The notes: a model not told the origin generated them from the letters alone. 64,000 nt of DNA from Salinibacterium sp. ZJ450 (GCF_011751885.2 NZ_CP061771.1:3162001-3226000); one strand, 5' to 3'; counted from the stretch's first letter, positions 28,144 to 37,019 are shown. Numbers and translations are program-made.

Positions 28144-28172
28144 ACAATCAACGTCAATATATATATGATTGT
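28144..28172. promoter_or_regulatory. Inverted repeat ACAATCA-N15-TGATTGT between dctP1 and the ABM gene
   Basis: Seven-base inverted arms with an AT-rich centre sit in the 150-base divergent region between dctP1 and the ABM-domain gene. ATGATT within the right arm (28165-28170) also appears in other promoters of the island. It is a candidate operator; the cognate protein is unknown. Confidence 0.45.
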
Positions 28173-28226
28173 TACTCTGGCGACATCGCCAGCAGGCGGT
28201 CCCCCTCCAACGAAAGCGATGAAGCA

Positions 28227-28520
28227 ATGGCAATCACCTCGATCGTGAAACTGACGTTCAAGCCTGAATCGGTCGCGGAGGCCGAGCACGCCGTCCGAGC
28301 CTCGCTCGAACTCGCCCGCGGCTTCGAGGGGAACCTGGGAATCGACGTGCTGGTCGATCAGGCGGACAACACCCGCTGGCTGCTGGTCGAGAAGTGGGAG
28401 TCGGAAGAGAACGACGCCGCCTACCGCGCATACCGGGCGGAAAAGGGCATCAAGTCCGCGCTCGGTCCGCTGCTGGCCGGTGCGCCCGAGGTCGTCAAGT
28501 ACGACGTCTCCCCCGCCTGA
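28227..28520 (+). CDS. ABM-domain (antibiotic biosynthesis monooxygenase-like) protein
   Basis: 97 residues of the dimeric ferredoxin-like ABM fold: ITSIVKLTFKPESVAEAEHA, then LVEKWESEENDAAYRAYRAE. Such small proteins act as cofactor-free monooxygenases, heme-degrading enzymes or dehydratase-like partners; no heme-degradation signature is evident. I start it at the ATG at 28227, giving a normal domain length, although the ribosome-binding site is weak. It is divergent from dctP1 and followed by a broken LLM oxidoreductase gene. Confidence 0.72.
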   Translation: MAITSIVKLTFKPESVAEAEHAVRASLELARGFEGNLGIDVLVDQADNTRWLLVEKWESEENDAAYRAYRAEKGIKSALGPLLAGAPEVVKYDVSPA

Positions 28521-28570
28521 CCTTGTCTTCTGAGTTCACGACTCAGCCGGGTTTGGCGGCCGCGAGCGTC

Positions 28571-29345
28571 ATGACAGAGCGCGACGGCATCCGCGGCCGG
28601 TTGGGTCGATATGGCCTGTGGCGGATGGGCCGGGACACCGACCCCTCATTCGGAGTCGCGGCTGACCGGTACGGCTTCGGCTCCGTTTGGTACGGCGGCG
28701 TCAGCGCAGACCTCGACATCCCGGCGCGAGGTCGCCGCGTCGTACCATCGGCTGCAGCACGAGCACCGCGACCGGTTCACCCTCGGCGTCGGCCTGCGGC
28801 TTCCCGAGCGCACAGAACTCGCCCGCTGGCCGATCAGTGCGCTACAGGCCACCTCGACGCCCTCCTTGCCGGAGGGTGCCCGCCGATCGCATCGTGCTCG
28901 CCGCGCTCGGACCCCGCGTGCTGTCCATTGCTGCGGAGTGCACGGGCGGCGCGCAACCGTACCTCGTGACGCCCGAGCACCCCCGCTGGGCACGCGGCAT
29001 CTTGGGCGGATCTCCACTCTTGATTCCCGAGCAACGCGTGGTGATCGACGACGTGCGGGCAGTGCGCTCGAGACAGCACGGCCGGGCGTTGAGTTCTACC
29101 TAACCTTCGCAACTACCGGCGAAATCTCGAGCGGCTGGGGTTCACGCCGGAGGAACTCGACTCGGCGTCACCACCGGTGATCGACGCGCTGGTCGTCTCG
29201 GGATGCGGCGCCGACCTCACGGCCGGCCTCGATGCACACCTCGAGGCGGGAGCCGACCACGTGCACGCTCAGGTGATCACCCCAGACGCGACGATCCGGC
29301 ACCGGATGTCGCGGCCCTCGCCGCTGCGCTCGGCCTGGCCTGGTC
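28571..29345 (+). pseudogene. Broken LLM-class F420-dependent oxidoreductase
   Basis: Pieces of one luciferase-fold protein lie in successive frames in the right order. GLWRMGRDTD...YGFGSVWYGGVSADLDI is in one frame; VAASYHRLQHEHRDRFTLGVGL is in a second. ADRIVLAALGPRVLSIAAE...YLVTPEHPRWARGILG is in a third, and LPNLRNYRRNLERLGFTPEE...DALVVSGCGADL...GADHVHAQVITPD is in the first again. At least three frameshifts separate them, and no continuous frame covers the region. The order and motifs match the MSMEG_4141-type LLM family. Boundaries are approximate. It cannot encode a working enzyme. Confidence 0.8.
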
Positions 29346-29382
29346 CCGCCATCACTGGCGGGATCAGGCTCACGACTCTCGG

Positions 29383-29907
29383 TCAGGCGACCCTCGCGCG
29401 GTCCCCGAGCAGCGGCCCGCGAATGTACGAGGGGTCCTCGCGGTCCATGCTGCCCGCGGGGAAGCCCGCGGCCAAGTGCTTGTCGGTGTCGGCGACGTCC
29501 GTCGCGTAGAAGAACGACATCATCGTCTTGCGCTCCAGGATCCGCCACTCGCCGTTGCGGCGCTCGAGGCGGTCGATGTACCGACCGGGGCTCGCATACG
29601 TCACGCCGTCGGGGCGGAGCGAGTGCTGCACGAAGTACGTCTCCGAGTGGGCGAAGTCGCCGTCTAGCTCGGTGTATGTCTGGCCGAGCACGTGCTGGAC
29701 GACGTCGAACCGCTCCCTGACGACCGGGATCACCCACTCGATGTAGGCCTCACGATCACCTTCGAACGCGCCGTGCTCGTCGTACCCGTCCTCCCAGTAC
29801 ACGGTGCGCAGGATGTCGGCGTCGGCGCGGTCGATTCCCCGGCAGTACCGCTCCTGGACGTTCCGGATCTCCGCGATGCTCGAGAGCTCGTCGAGTGTGT
29901 AAGCCAT
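29383..29907 (-). CDS. SnoaL/NTF2-like protein
   Basis: 174 residues of the cone-shaped NTF2-like fold. The N-terminus LSSIAEIRNVQERYCRGIDRADADILRTVYWEDG, with the following HGAFEG and the terminal NGEWRILERKTM, is typical of SnoaL-like domains. Relatives are cofactor-free cyclases, isomerases or dehydratases, or small subunits of ring-hydroxylating systems. GAGGAG sits six bases before the ATG. It is divergent from the LLM gene at 29982. A second, distinct SnoaL-like gene is at 37065. Confidence 0.75.
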   Translation of the reverse strand: MAYTLDELSSIAEIRNVQERYCRGIDRADADILRTVYWEDGYDEHGAFEGDREAYIEWVIPVVRERFDVVQHVLGQTYTELDGDFAHSETYFVQHSLRPDGVTYASPGRYIDRLERRNGEWRILERKTMMSFFYATDVADTDKHLAAGFPAGSMDREDPSYIRGPLLGDRARVA

Positions 29908-29918
29908 GTCCGCTCCTC

Positions 29919-29967
29919 ATTGATTCGGATGATTGACGTTATGATAGCAATCACTTCAATGATCAAT
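29919..29967. promoter_or_regulatory. Nested inverted repeats in the SnoaL / LLM divergent promoter
   Basis: The 74-base divergent spacer holds GATTG (29931-29935) / CAATC (29948-29952) inside ATTGAT (29919-29924) / ATCAAT (29962-29967), almost concentric. TCAATGAT at 29956-29963 also occurs upstream of dctP2 and of the ADH at 34278. It is a likely operator acting on both genes. Confidence 0.5.
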
Positions 29968-29981
29968 GGAGAAAGTTCGGC

Positions 29982-31022
29982 ATGGATTCACCCCGCCCCG
30001 CTCCCGTCGACCTCAGCATCAACTTCCCGGCATTCGCGCTCGAACGCATCCCCGCACTCGCGCAGTCGGCCGAGCGCGCCGGGTTCCGCGCGCTCCGCGT
30101 TGGCGACATGCAGTCGACGCACCGCGAGTTGTACACCGCCCTGACGCTGATCGCGTCAAGCACGTCTCGGGTCGAGTTCGGGCCGGGAGTGACGAATCCC
30201 GCGACACGGCACCCCGCGGTCGCCGCCTCGGCGATGGCCACGCTGCACGAGTACTCCGGCGGTCGCGCGGTCTTCGGCATCGGCACCGGCGACAGCGCGG
30301 TCCACAACCTCGGCGGAAAGCCGGCGACGCTCGCCGATCTCGAGGAGTACATCCTCGCTGTCCGTTCCCTGCACTCGACGGGGAGCGCCACCTACCGAGG
30401 CAGCACGCTCGTTCTCGAGTGGTGGACCGGGGGTTCGATCCCGATCGTGGTCTCGGCGCACGGCCCGAAGATGCTGCGGCTGGGCGGCCGGGTGGCCGAT
30501 GCCGTGGTGGTCGGGCTCGGAATGGGCCCACTGGCCCGTGAGTACGCTGCCGAGCAGATCGCCGAGGGGGCACGTCAGGCTGGTCGAGATCCTGCGAGCG
30601 TCGAAGTCTGGTACCTCTCGTACCTGAACCTCGCGCCCACCGCCGATGACGGGGCGCGCGAGGTGGGTTCAGCGCTCGCAGTCGGCGGCAACCTCCTGGC
30701 GAAGTCAGCTGCCAGAACGATCATCCCGGACTCGCTTCGCTCTCGGTTCGCCGAGCTCGCGAGCAGGTACTCCTACGTTCAGCATGCCGGAGCGGCCGCA
30801 GACAACCCGAACGCCCGGCTCATCGACGAGCTCGGTCTGCGCGACCACCTCGCGGAGCAGTTCGGGGTTTTCGGCACGCCCGCCGACATCCGCGCTCGCC
30901 TCGACTCACTGGTCGGCGCCGACGTCACACGCCTCTGGGGTGCCTACGTTCTGCCAGACCTCGTCGACTTCTTCGACCGCTGGCGAGACGGCGTCACCGA
31001 ACCACTCCGCAAGGGAGGCTAG
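29982..31022 (+). CDS. LLM-class flavin- or F420-dependent oxidoreductase
   Basis: 346-residue luciferase-like TIM barrel. It has DLSINFPAFALERIPALAQSAE, GPGVTNPATRHPAVAASAMATL, GGRAVFGIGTGDSA and IPIVVSAHGPKMLRLGGRVAD. These resemble methylenetetrahydromethanopterin reductase-like F420 enzymes more than FMNH2 monooxygenases, but the cofactor is not certain. The start has GGAGAAAG upstream. Its chemistry is unknown; possibilities are hydride transfer to a ketone or enone. The fgd gene in the window would supply F420H2. Confidence 0.82.
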   Translation: MDSPRPAPVDLSINFPAFALERIPALAQSAERAGFRALRVGDMQSTHRELYTALTLIASSTSRVEFGPGVTNPATRHPAVAASAMATLHEYSGGRAVFGIGTGDSAVHNLGGKPATLADLEEYILAVRSLHSTGSATYRGSTLVLEWWTGGSIPIVVSAHGPKMLRLGGRVADAVVVGLGMGPLAREYAAEQIAEGARQAGRDPASVEVWYLSYLNLAPTADDGAREVGSALAVGGNLLAKSAARTIIPDSLRSRFAELASRYSYVQHAGAAADNPNARLIDELGLRDHLAEQFGVFGTPADIRARLDSLVGADVTRLWGAYVLPDLVDFFDRWRDGVTEPLRKGG

Positions 31023-31083
31023 GCAAGAGCGGATCGTTGGGTAGGACGGCGCATACCGACCTCACAGGTTCCGAGCAGCCTCC

Positions 31084-31578
31084 CTACGGAGTCCTCGATG
31101 ACTCCTGGTTCGCGAGCATCGCCTCGATGATGCTCGGCTCTTCGTACTGCACGAAGCACAGACGAATCCCGAAAAGATCTTCCGGTTCGAAGATCACCTC
31201 TCGAAGGTTCCCACACCGGAGATTGTCGACGACACGGATGCCGTTCGCCATCATCTCCTCAGTCGCAGCTTCGATATCGGCGACCTTGAAGTGGATGTTC
31301 CGCATCTGGTCAGCCTGGTCAGGTGTCGGCGCCTCGATCAGCTCGAACAGACCCGCAGTGTCGATCGCCAGAGGCGTCGGCCGGCCCTGGACGGACTGCG
31401 GATCCGGATGCAAATTCCCACTGCGCAACGGTAGTCGCTCCGACGAGATGTCGTCGGGAGCCCCCAAGACGACACTTTCGAATCTCAATCCGAACAGCTT
31501 CGTGAACAACTCCCGTGCACTCGCGAGGTTGCTCACGTTCGCGCCCAGCACCTCGATGCGTTCCACGTCGATCGTCAT
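31084..31578 (-). CDS. VOC-superfamily (glyoxalase/dioxygenase) protein
   Basis: 164 residues of vicinal oxygen chelate fold. The N-terminal module DVERIEVLGANVSNLASARELFTKLFGLRFES and the C-terminal module IHFKVADIEAATEEMMANG...VIFEPEDLFGIRLCFVQYEE form the paired beta-alpha-beta-beta units. Candidate metal ligands are few and I cannot assign a reaction (isomerase, epimerase or dioxygenase). It lies 82 bases downstream of dctP2 on the same strand and may be co-transcribed. Confidence 0.75.
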   Translation of the reverse strand: MTIDVERIEVLGANVSNLASARELFTKLFGLRFESVVLGAPDDISSERLPLRSGNLHPDPQSVQGRPTPLAIDTAGLFELIEAPTPDQADQMRNIHFKVADIEAATEEMMANGIRVVDNLRCGNLREVIFEPEDLFGIRLCFVQYEEPSIIEAMLANQESSRTP

Positions 31579-31660
31579 CGTCTCTCACTTCTCTCCAGAT
31601 CTGACCGAACGAGGCGGGCCCACCGCCCCAGAGCCGTAGGCCCGCCGTCATCGTCTTTCG

Positions 31661-32905
31661 TCAAGATCCGTGGTTGGCCTTCACGACATCGTTGAGCACC
31701 AGCTCGAGCCACGGGCCGAAGTCGGGCAATTCGCCGTCGTGGGCCGCGACGTACTCGTTCCAGTTCGCCGGCGCTCCGTCGTAACCGGCATCCTGGACCA
31801 ACCCGAGCCACTTCTCGCTGGTCTCCAGGTAGAGGTCGAGGGAGGTGTCCGGGTCTGCAAGCGGAGTTCCCGTTGCCGACCGGCGCGACTCGAGCACCGC
31901 TTCGTGGTACCCGTCGAGCACGTCGACGATCTCATCGCTCGGTGTGAGGAAGGTCAACTCCTCCATCTGGGCGACCTCCACGTTCGCGGCCATCTCAGCC
32001 TGCACGAAGGCCTCGAGGTAGGCGGAGAGTCCGTCGTCAAGGAATGCCTCGCGGACGAAGTCCGGCAGGCCTTCCCACACGTCGGTGTTGACGCCGAAGA
32101 CGTTGGAGGACCAGCCGCTGAAGGGAACGAAGGTGAAGTTGTCCGCTACTTCCGCAAGACCCACGTTGACGATGTCGGTGAGGGTGGCAACCGTGCAGTC
32201 GATGACGCCGCGCTGAAGGCCCTCGAAGACTTCGGTGTTGGGCAGCGCCACCGGGACGCCGCCGAGCGCCTCAACCTCCGCAGTGTGCGTCGGGCCGCCG
32301 ATCCGGATGCGCTTTCCCTGCACATCGGCCAGCGTCGTCACCTCGTCCTTGCAGAGGAGGTTGTACGCGTGCGACGTCTGGATGCGTGGAAGGAGCGGCG
32401 TGATCCCCTTCGATGTGATGTCCTCGAGGTACTCGGGGGTTTGGTACGCCCAGTCGAGCGTCGTCCCGATGGCCTGGAGGCTCCCCACCACCGGGGAGTC
32501 ATCCGGCGTGAACGCCAGCGGTGACGCCCACTCGTCGGCGGGGTACTCGGATGCCGTATAGGCCGGGAAGAAAGTTCCCATGTCGGTGATTCCGTTGGAA
32601 ATCGCGGTGCCCTGCTCCGTGGAGGGCACAAGCGCGCCGCCATAGAAGATCTCGAAGGTCAGCTTGCCGCCCGAGACCTCCTCCATCGTCTCTGCGAGCG
32701 CGTTCAGCGGCTGCGAGTGGAGGTTCTCCTCACCACCGAAGGTGGCCATGCGGAATTCCAGCGGCTCCAGCGAGTCCCAGTCCGCCTCAGCGGAGGGGTC
32801 GGTTTCCCGCTCAGCACCGCCAGCCGGCGAACAGGCGGCGAGCCCGAGTGCCAGGGCGACGCTGGCAGCCATCACTGCGGCGCGCATGGGGATTTTTTGT
32901 TGCAT
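31661..32905 (-). CDS. dctP: TRAP transporter solute-binding protein 2 (lipoprotein)
   Basis: 414-residue DctP-type protein with an N-terminal hydrophobic segment and lipobox (LGLAACSPAG). The Arg-containing GKRIRIGGPTHTAEVEALGG and the NTEVFEGLQRGVIDCTVA segment are family hallmarks, and the layout is parallel to the binding protein at 26844 though the two are far from identical. AAGGAG lies 11 bases before the ATG. It has no adjacent dctQM; a shared GTTAGTTT upstream of this gene and of the dctQM unit suggests they work together (inference). Confidence 0.9.
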   Translation of the reverse strand: MQQKIPMRAAVMAASVALALGLAACSPAGGAERETDPSAEADWDSLEPLEFRMATFGGEENLHSQPLNALAETMEEVSGGKLTFEIFYGGALVPSTEQGTAISNGITDMGTFFPAYTASEYPADEWASPLAFTPDDSPVVGSLQAIGTTLDWAYQTPEYLEDITSKGITPLLPRIQTSHAYNLLCKDEVTTLADVQGKRIRIGGPTHTAEVEALGGVPVALPNTEVFEGLQRGVIDCTVATLTDIVNVGLAEVADNFTFVPFSGWSSNVFGVNTDVWEGLPDFVREAFLDDGLSAYLEAFVQAEMAANVEVAQMEELTFLTPSDEIVDVLDGYHEAVLESRRSATGTPLADPDTSLDLYLETSEKWLGLVQDAGYDGAPANWNEYVAAHDGELPDFGPWLELVLNDVVKANHGS

Positions 32906-32952
32906 GACCGAATCACTCCTTCGTGACGACCGTTGAAGAGCTCAACAAGGTC

Positions 32953-32983
32953 GTTAGTTTGATAACCTATCAATGATTACAAT
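32953..32983. promoter_or_regulatory. Palindromic control region of dctP2
   Basis: TTGATA-ACC-TATCAA (32959-32973) is a perfect-arm inverted repeat, followed by ATGATT-AC-AAT (32973-32983). GTTAGTTT (32953-32960) precedes it and recurs at 49991-49998 ahead of dctQM. The block is 48-78 bases upstream of the dctP2 start, a good position for repressor control. Confidence 0.5.
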
Positions 32984-33045
32984 AGCGCGACAAACCACCG
33001 AGTTGACCGCCGGCACGCGACCGCGTCGCGTAACTCGCCCTCGCA

Positions 33046-34239
33046 CTACTTCCAGGAGTCGATGATCGGATCGGCTGCGTTATCGAGCGTGACGATATCG
33101 ATCAGGGCGTGGTTACGGGCGACGACCATGTCCCGCACGGCGCGGCCGAGGAAACTGGGGTTGCGGATCGTCTGAGTGCCTCCCCACAGGCTCGCGAACA
33201 TGATCACCTCAGTCGCGACCGTGTGGACGTGTGTGGTCGCCTGCCGGACACGGGCCATCTGCTCCGAAGTCAGCGACTGTGACTCGGCCGTCGACGCGAT
33301 GCCCTCGCGCACCACTCGGTAGAAGTAGTCGCGGACCGACCAGAACTTTGCATCTGCCTCGGCGAACTCTTTCCGGAACACCGGGTATTCGTCGACGGGC
33401 ACGGAGTACGCCATCCGCTTCTTGCCGTCGACAGCGCGCGCGACCTCGTGCAACGCCCGTCGCATGAGGCCGAGCACAACCCCACCGTGACCGATCACGC
33501 TCGAGGAGAGCAGGTCAAGGGTTTTACCGTTGTAGTCCTTGCCGGGTGCCGCCACCAGAGGGGCCGAATCGAACGTGAAGTCATCCGGAACGAAGTAGTC
33601 GTTCCAGCCGTAGCTGTAGCTGCCGGTGGCAGCCATGCCCATCACATCCCAGTCGCCGTAGACGATCGTCTCGGACTTGGGGGCGCGGATCGCGCGTGTC
33701 AGCGGGGTCCCGTTCTCACGGAGGACCGGGTTGCCGTCCTCGTCCAAGATCCGGACGGTTGTGCCAACCCAGTCGGACGCGTCCATTCCGCTGCCGAACG
33801 GCACCGGGGGCGTGTTGACGAGGAGGCCGCCATCGACCTTCACCGCGGTGCCCAGCGGAGCAATGGTTCCGCAGGAAATCGGCTTTCGGCCGTCCAAGAA
33901 GAGCTGTCGGAAACCGGGGTAGTACAGCGACGTGTTCCAGGTCGACACCGCTGCGGCCATGAGAGCCCACCCTGTGGAACCGTCTGCCTCCGCGATGACC
34001 TCGAACACCTCCAGCGCGACATCTGCCGATACTCCGCCGCCGCCGAGCTCGGGGTCGACGAGCATCCAGAACAGCCCGGCCTCTTTCAGCGCCTGAATCG
34101 TTGCCTCGGGCATCGCTCCGGCAGCCTCACCTGCTGCGGAATGCTCCTCAATGATTGGAGCTATCGCCCGGGCACGCACGACGTAATCCGAGGATGAGAG
34201 AGCTGTGGGGTTGTCGATCGACTCGCTGATGATGGTCAT
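33046..34239 (-). CDS. Flavin-dependent monooxygenase, acyl-CoA dehydrogenase fold (group D)
   Basis: 397 residues with an acyl-CoA dehydrogenase-like fold, of the kind seen in HsaA, DszC and the HPA hydroxylase oxygenase. It has PEATIQALKEAGLFWMLVDPELGGGG, EADGSTGWALMAAA, YGDWDVMGMAATGSYSY and the C-terminal SLWGGTQTIRNPSFLGRAVRDM. It lacks the acyl-CoA dehydrogenase catalytic Glu and CoA-binding signatures. It would need reduced flavin from a partner reductase; two are encoded at 16735 and 18963. AAGGA precedes the ATG at 34239. It is 38 bases after the ADH gene on the same strand. It hydroxylates an unknown ring or alicyclic substrate (inference). Confidence 0.82.
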   Translation of the reverse strand: MTIISESIDNPTALSSSDYVVRARAIAPIIEEHSAAGEAAGAMPEATIQALKEAGLFWMLVDPELGGGGVSADVALEVFEVIAEADGSTGWALMAAAVSTWNTSLYYPGFRQLFLDGRKPISCGTIAPLGTAVKVDGGLLVNTPPVPFGSGMDASDWVGTTVRILDEDGNPVLRENGTPLTRAIRAPKSETIVYGDWDVMGMAATGSYSYGWNDYFVPDDFTFDSAPLVAAPGKDYNGKTLDLLSSSVIGHGGVVLGLMRRALHEVARAVDGKKRMAYSVPVDEYPVFRKEFAEADAKFWSVRDYFYRVVREGIASTAESQSLTSEQMARVRQATTHVHTVATEVIMFASLWGGTQTIRNPSFLGRAVRDMVVARNHALIDIVTLDNAADPIIDSWK

Positions 34240-34277
34240 AGTTTCCTTCGCATTCGCTTGCGTATGCATTTCTTTAT

Positions 34278-35399
34278 TTACGGAGTGAACGTCGGGGTGA
34301 CAACTACGTTCACACTCTTGACCCCGGGGATCTTCGCTTCAAGGGTGTCGAGTGCTTCCTCGAATCGGTCGAAGCCGAACACGTGGGTGCGCATCTTGTC
34401 CAACTTCACCCGGCCGGAAATCAGCATGTCGGCAGCCGTCCGGTAGGCGGCAATGCTGGAGTTCGCCGCCCCGATCACACGAATGTTCTTCGAGGTGATG
34501 CGACCGATCGGGAAGCCATCGACGGTCGCCTCCTTCACCCCGATGTTGACGAGAGTGCCCCCTGCTTTGAGCATCTGGACCCCCTGCAGCGTCGTGGAGG
34601 TGATCTTCGGCACGGTATCGATCACCAAATCGACACCCTGCCCTCCGGTGAGCTCGAGCACCGCTTCCACCGGATCCTGTTTCTCGACATCCACAACCGC
34701 GTCGGCGCCGAACTCAACCGCAAGGTCCAGCTTGTGTTGGTCTCGGCTGAGGCCCGTCGCGACGATGAGCCCGGAACCGGCGGCGCGTTGCGCGGCGACG
34801 ATCGCCAGCCCGCGTTGCCCACTGCCGAGAACGACGACCGATTGACCGACACTGTGACCAGGGGTCATCAGCGACCACTGCACGGCACCGCCGAGCGGAT
34901 TCCACAGCGTCGCACTCAAAGGATCGAAGTCAGCGGGGAACGGATAGACGATGGTCTCCGGATCGAGGTAGACGTGCGTGCTGTAGCCACCCCACAGCCC
35001 CGGCGTCACAGTCGTCGGGATGAACCCGTACACGGGGACCGGGAATCGGCCGGCAGCGCACATGTGCATTCGACCATCGGTGCACGGTCCGCATTTGCCG
35101 CACGCGATCACCGGGTTCACTGCGACCCGGTCGCCGATGTTCAAACCTTCGCGGTGCTTGGTCTTCGGACCCATGTCTTCGATCACGCCGACAATCTCGT
35201 GTCCATTGATCCGCGGGTACTTCCGGTCTGCAGGAACGATTCTGTCCTCGCCGAGGAAGGACTCGACGTCGCTGCCGCAGATCCCGTTGGCTTCTACCCG
35301 CAGCAGCGCAGCGCCGGGTGGCAGCGTCGGAAACGGGATCTCTTCGAAGTGCTGCTCCTTCGGTCCCGTCTGAACGAGCGCTGTAGCGGTGCTGGCCAT
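34278..35399 (-). CDS. Zinc-dependent alcohol dehydrogenase
   Basis: 373-residue medium-chain dehydrogenase. The catalytic zinc site is intact: Cys41 in GICGSDVE and His67-Glu68 in INGHEIVG. Structural cysteines are in ACGKCGPCTDGRMHMC, and the Rossmann loop is VLGSGQRGLAI. The segment GLWGGYSTHVYLDPETIVYP is shared with the ADH at 44709, indicating a common subfamily. It is first in a two-gene unit with the group D monooxygenase. It probably oxidises a secondary alcohol or cyclic alcohol to a ketone (inference). Confidence 0.88.
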   Translation of the reverse strand: MASTATALVQTGPKEQHFEEIPFPTLPPGAALLRVEANGICGSDVESFLGEDRIVPADRKYPRINGHEIVGVIEDMGPKTKHREGLNIGDRVAVNPVIACGKCGPCTDGRMHMCAAGRFPVPVYGFIPTTVTPGLWGGYSTHVYLDPETIVYPFPADFDPLSATLWNPLGGAVQWSLMTPGHSVGQSVVVLGSGQRGLAIVAAQRAAGSGLIVATGLSRDQHKLDLAVEFGADAVVDVEKQDPVEAVLELTGGQGVDLVIDTVPKITSTTLQGVQMLKAGGTLVNIGVKEATVDGFPIGRITSKNIRVIGAANSSIAAYRTAADMLISGRVKLDKMRTHVFGFDRFEEALDTLEAKIPGVKSVNVVVTPTFTP

Positions 35400-35452
35400 A
35401 CTTACTCCTCAATGAGATCGAACGACGCATCAATACTATACGGCTTCACCTT

Positions 35453-35467
35453 TCAATGATTTAATAG
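35453..35467. promoter_or_regulatory. TCAATGATTTAATAG element upstream of the ADH
   Basis: An AT-rich element 54-68 bases upstream of the ADH start at 35399. TCAATGAT is identical to sequences at 29956 and 32970, and the following T-AATAG resembles AC-AATAG at 32979-32985. It also lies ahead of the broken gluconolactonase on the other strand. It is a putative shared operator half-site. Confidence 0.4.
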
Positions 35468-35532
35468 ATGAAACTCCGGCGTTGGTACTCGCATGACTGT
35501 GGCCTCGCACTCATAGCGCTCCTCAAGATTGA

Positions 35533-35925
35533 TTGGCAAGACTGCCCCAAACCGTAACCGAGTTGGCGAGCGGCCTCGGATTCATCGAGGGTCCGGTCGC
35601 ACTCACCGACGGCGCCGTCCTCTTCACCAACATCGGCGAAGGTCTCATCATGCGCCGCGACCCCGACGGGTCGATCGAGGCGTTTGCCGACGTGGGCGGT
35701 GGTCCGAACGGCCTGGCGATAACCGCAGACGGCGCGCTCCTGGTCTGCAATAACGGCGGGATGGGTCTCGCGCCGGCCCCGGACGGTTTCCTGCGCCCAG
35801 ATGGCACCCGCGGTGCACGGCCGATCGATCCGTGCATCCAGCGTGTGGGTAGCGACGGTAGCGTGGAGGCCTCTATCGCATACAGGCGGATCGTTCTTCG
35901 CGCCGAATGACCTCGTACAATTGGA
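35533..35925 (+). pseudogene. SMP-30/gluconolactonase fragment, frameshifted and truncated
   Basis: The first frame, from a TTG at 35533, gives an SMP-30 beta-propeller start: GLGFIEGPVALTDGAVLFTN, then GGGPNGLAITADGALLVCNNGG. Around 35880 the homology moves to another frame, giving GGSFFAPNDLV, a family metal-site motif. It then ends after about 130 of the usual 290-300 residues, where the remnant of an FMN-dependent dehydrogenase begins on the other strand. At least one frameshift plus loss of the 3' half shows it is dead. The exact end is approximate. Confidence 0.75.
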
Positions 35926-36940
35926 TGGTGGCCTCGCTCGCGTCGGCGAACAGGGACGAAGGTGTCTTCGATGACCTGCGCCAGGGTTTCGACGAGTTCT
36001 TCACGCAGGATCTCGAACACATCCGCCACCCCGTCTTCACCCGCGACGGCAAGCCCCCACCATGACGGACGGCCGATGAGCACGGCGCGGGCACCGAGCG
36101 CCAGGGCCTTGGCGACGTCGTCACCCGTGCGCACACCGCCATCGAGATACACCTCGGACCGCTCGGCAACCCCATCCACGATCTCGGGCAGCACATCAAT
36201 CCCTGCCGGCGCAGACCCGGACTCCCGACCACCATGGTTCGAGACGACGATGCCCGCCGCCCCGGTCTCGACAGCGAGCTCGGCGTCTTCGGCGCGAAGA
36301 ATACCCTTGACGACCACGGGCAGCGAGGTCGCGGCGCAGATGCGCTCCACCGTCGGGAGCAGCAGTGGACGCACGTCGGGTGCGCTCCCGTCGAAGTGTG
36401 CAAGCGTCACCCTGCTGGTCGGGCGGAAGTCGTTGCGGCGGTCGTGCTCGCGCATCCTCGTTCGACGCGGCACGTCGACCGTGACGCAGATCGCGGCGCA
36501 GCCCGCCGCCTCTGCACGGGCGGCGAGTGTATCGACATGCTCGCGCCCGTAGTCGTGGAGCTGAAATTAGACGGGCGCTGCATCCGCTGTTTGCACGATG
36601 CGTTCGACCGGATACGTCGCCAGTACTGCGGCGGGCGCAACCGTGCCGACACGTGCGGCGGCCCGAGCAGTCGCGAGCTCGCCGTCTGGATGGGCGAGCT
36701 GTTGCAGCCCGGTCGGAGCGATCAGCACAGGGCAGGAGACTTCGCGCCCGAGAACAGTGGTCGCGGTCGATATACGCGCGACATCGACGAACCTCCGCGG
36801 GGAGAGCAAAATGAGCTGAACGCCTCGAGGTTTCGGCGCACCGCCCGGGACGAGCCGGCACCCTCGGCGACGAACGCTGCGACCTCAGGAGCGAGAATCA
36901 GGGTGGCTTCGGCCTCATAGTCGGCGAGAGTAGGCAGCAT
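35926..36940 (-). pseudogene. Broken FMN-dependent alpha-hydroxy-acid dehydrogenase
   Basis: Lactate dehydrogenase/monooxygenase-like FMN enzyme in two frames. The N-terminus MLPTLADYEAEA...SSRAVRRNLEAF starts at 36940. A frameshift near 36820 leads into ILLSPRRFVDVARIST, CPVLIAPTGLQQLAHPDGE and AAVLATYPVERIV. There an in-frame TAA near 36566 interrupts DAAPV-stop-FQLHDYGREH. The same frame then continues through VTVDVPRRTR, LPVVVKGILRAEDAELAVE, GIVVSNHGGRE and DGGVRTGDDVAKALALGARAV with its active-site residues intact. Two lesions and a disturbed 3' end make it non-functional. It abuts the gluconolactonase remnant. Confidence 0.8.
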
Positions 36941-37006
36941 CCCACCACCTCGTTCCACGCCGTCACGTCTCGGTCAGAGTAGCGGAAGGCTCCCGCTAAC
37001 CTCTTA

Positions 37007-37019
37007 ATGTTAGTAACAT
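37007..37019. promoter_or_regulatory. Perfect palindrome ATGTTAGTAACAT
   Basis: A 13-base palindrome with a single central base, 46-58 bases upstream of the SnoaL/P450 B operon start at 37065. It overlaps TAATGTTAG (37005-37013), which recurs at 57704-57712 in the CoA-transferase/SGNH divergent region. It is a likely operator for the P450 B operon. Confidence 0.5.

Noticed and set aside
28571-29345. Several short plus-strand frames as separate small genes.
   Set aside because: Their pieces align in order to one LLM protein, so a single broken gene explains them better.
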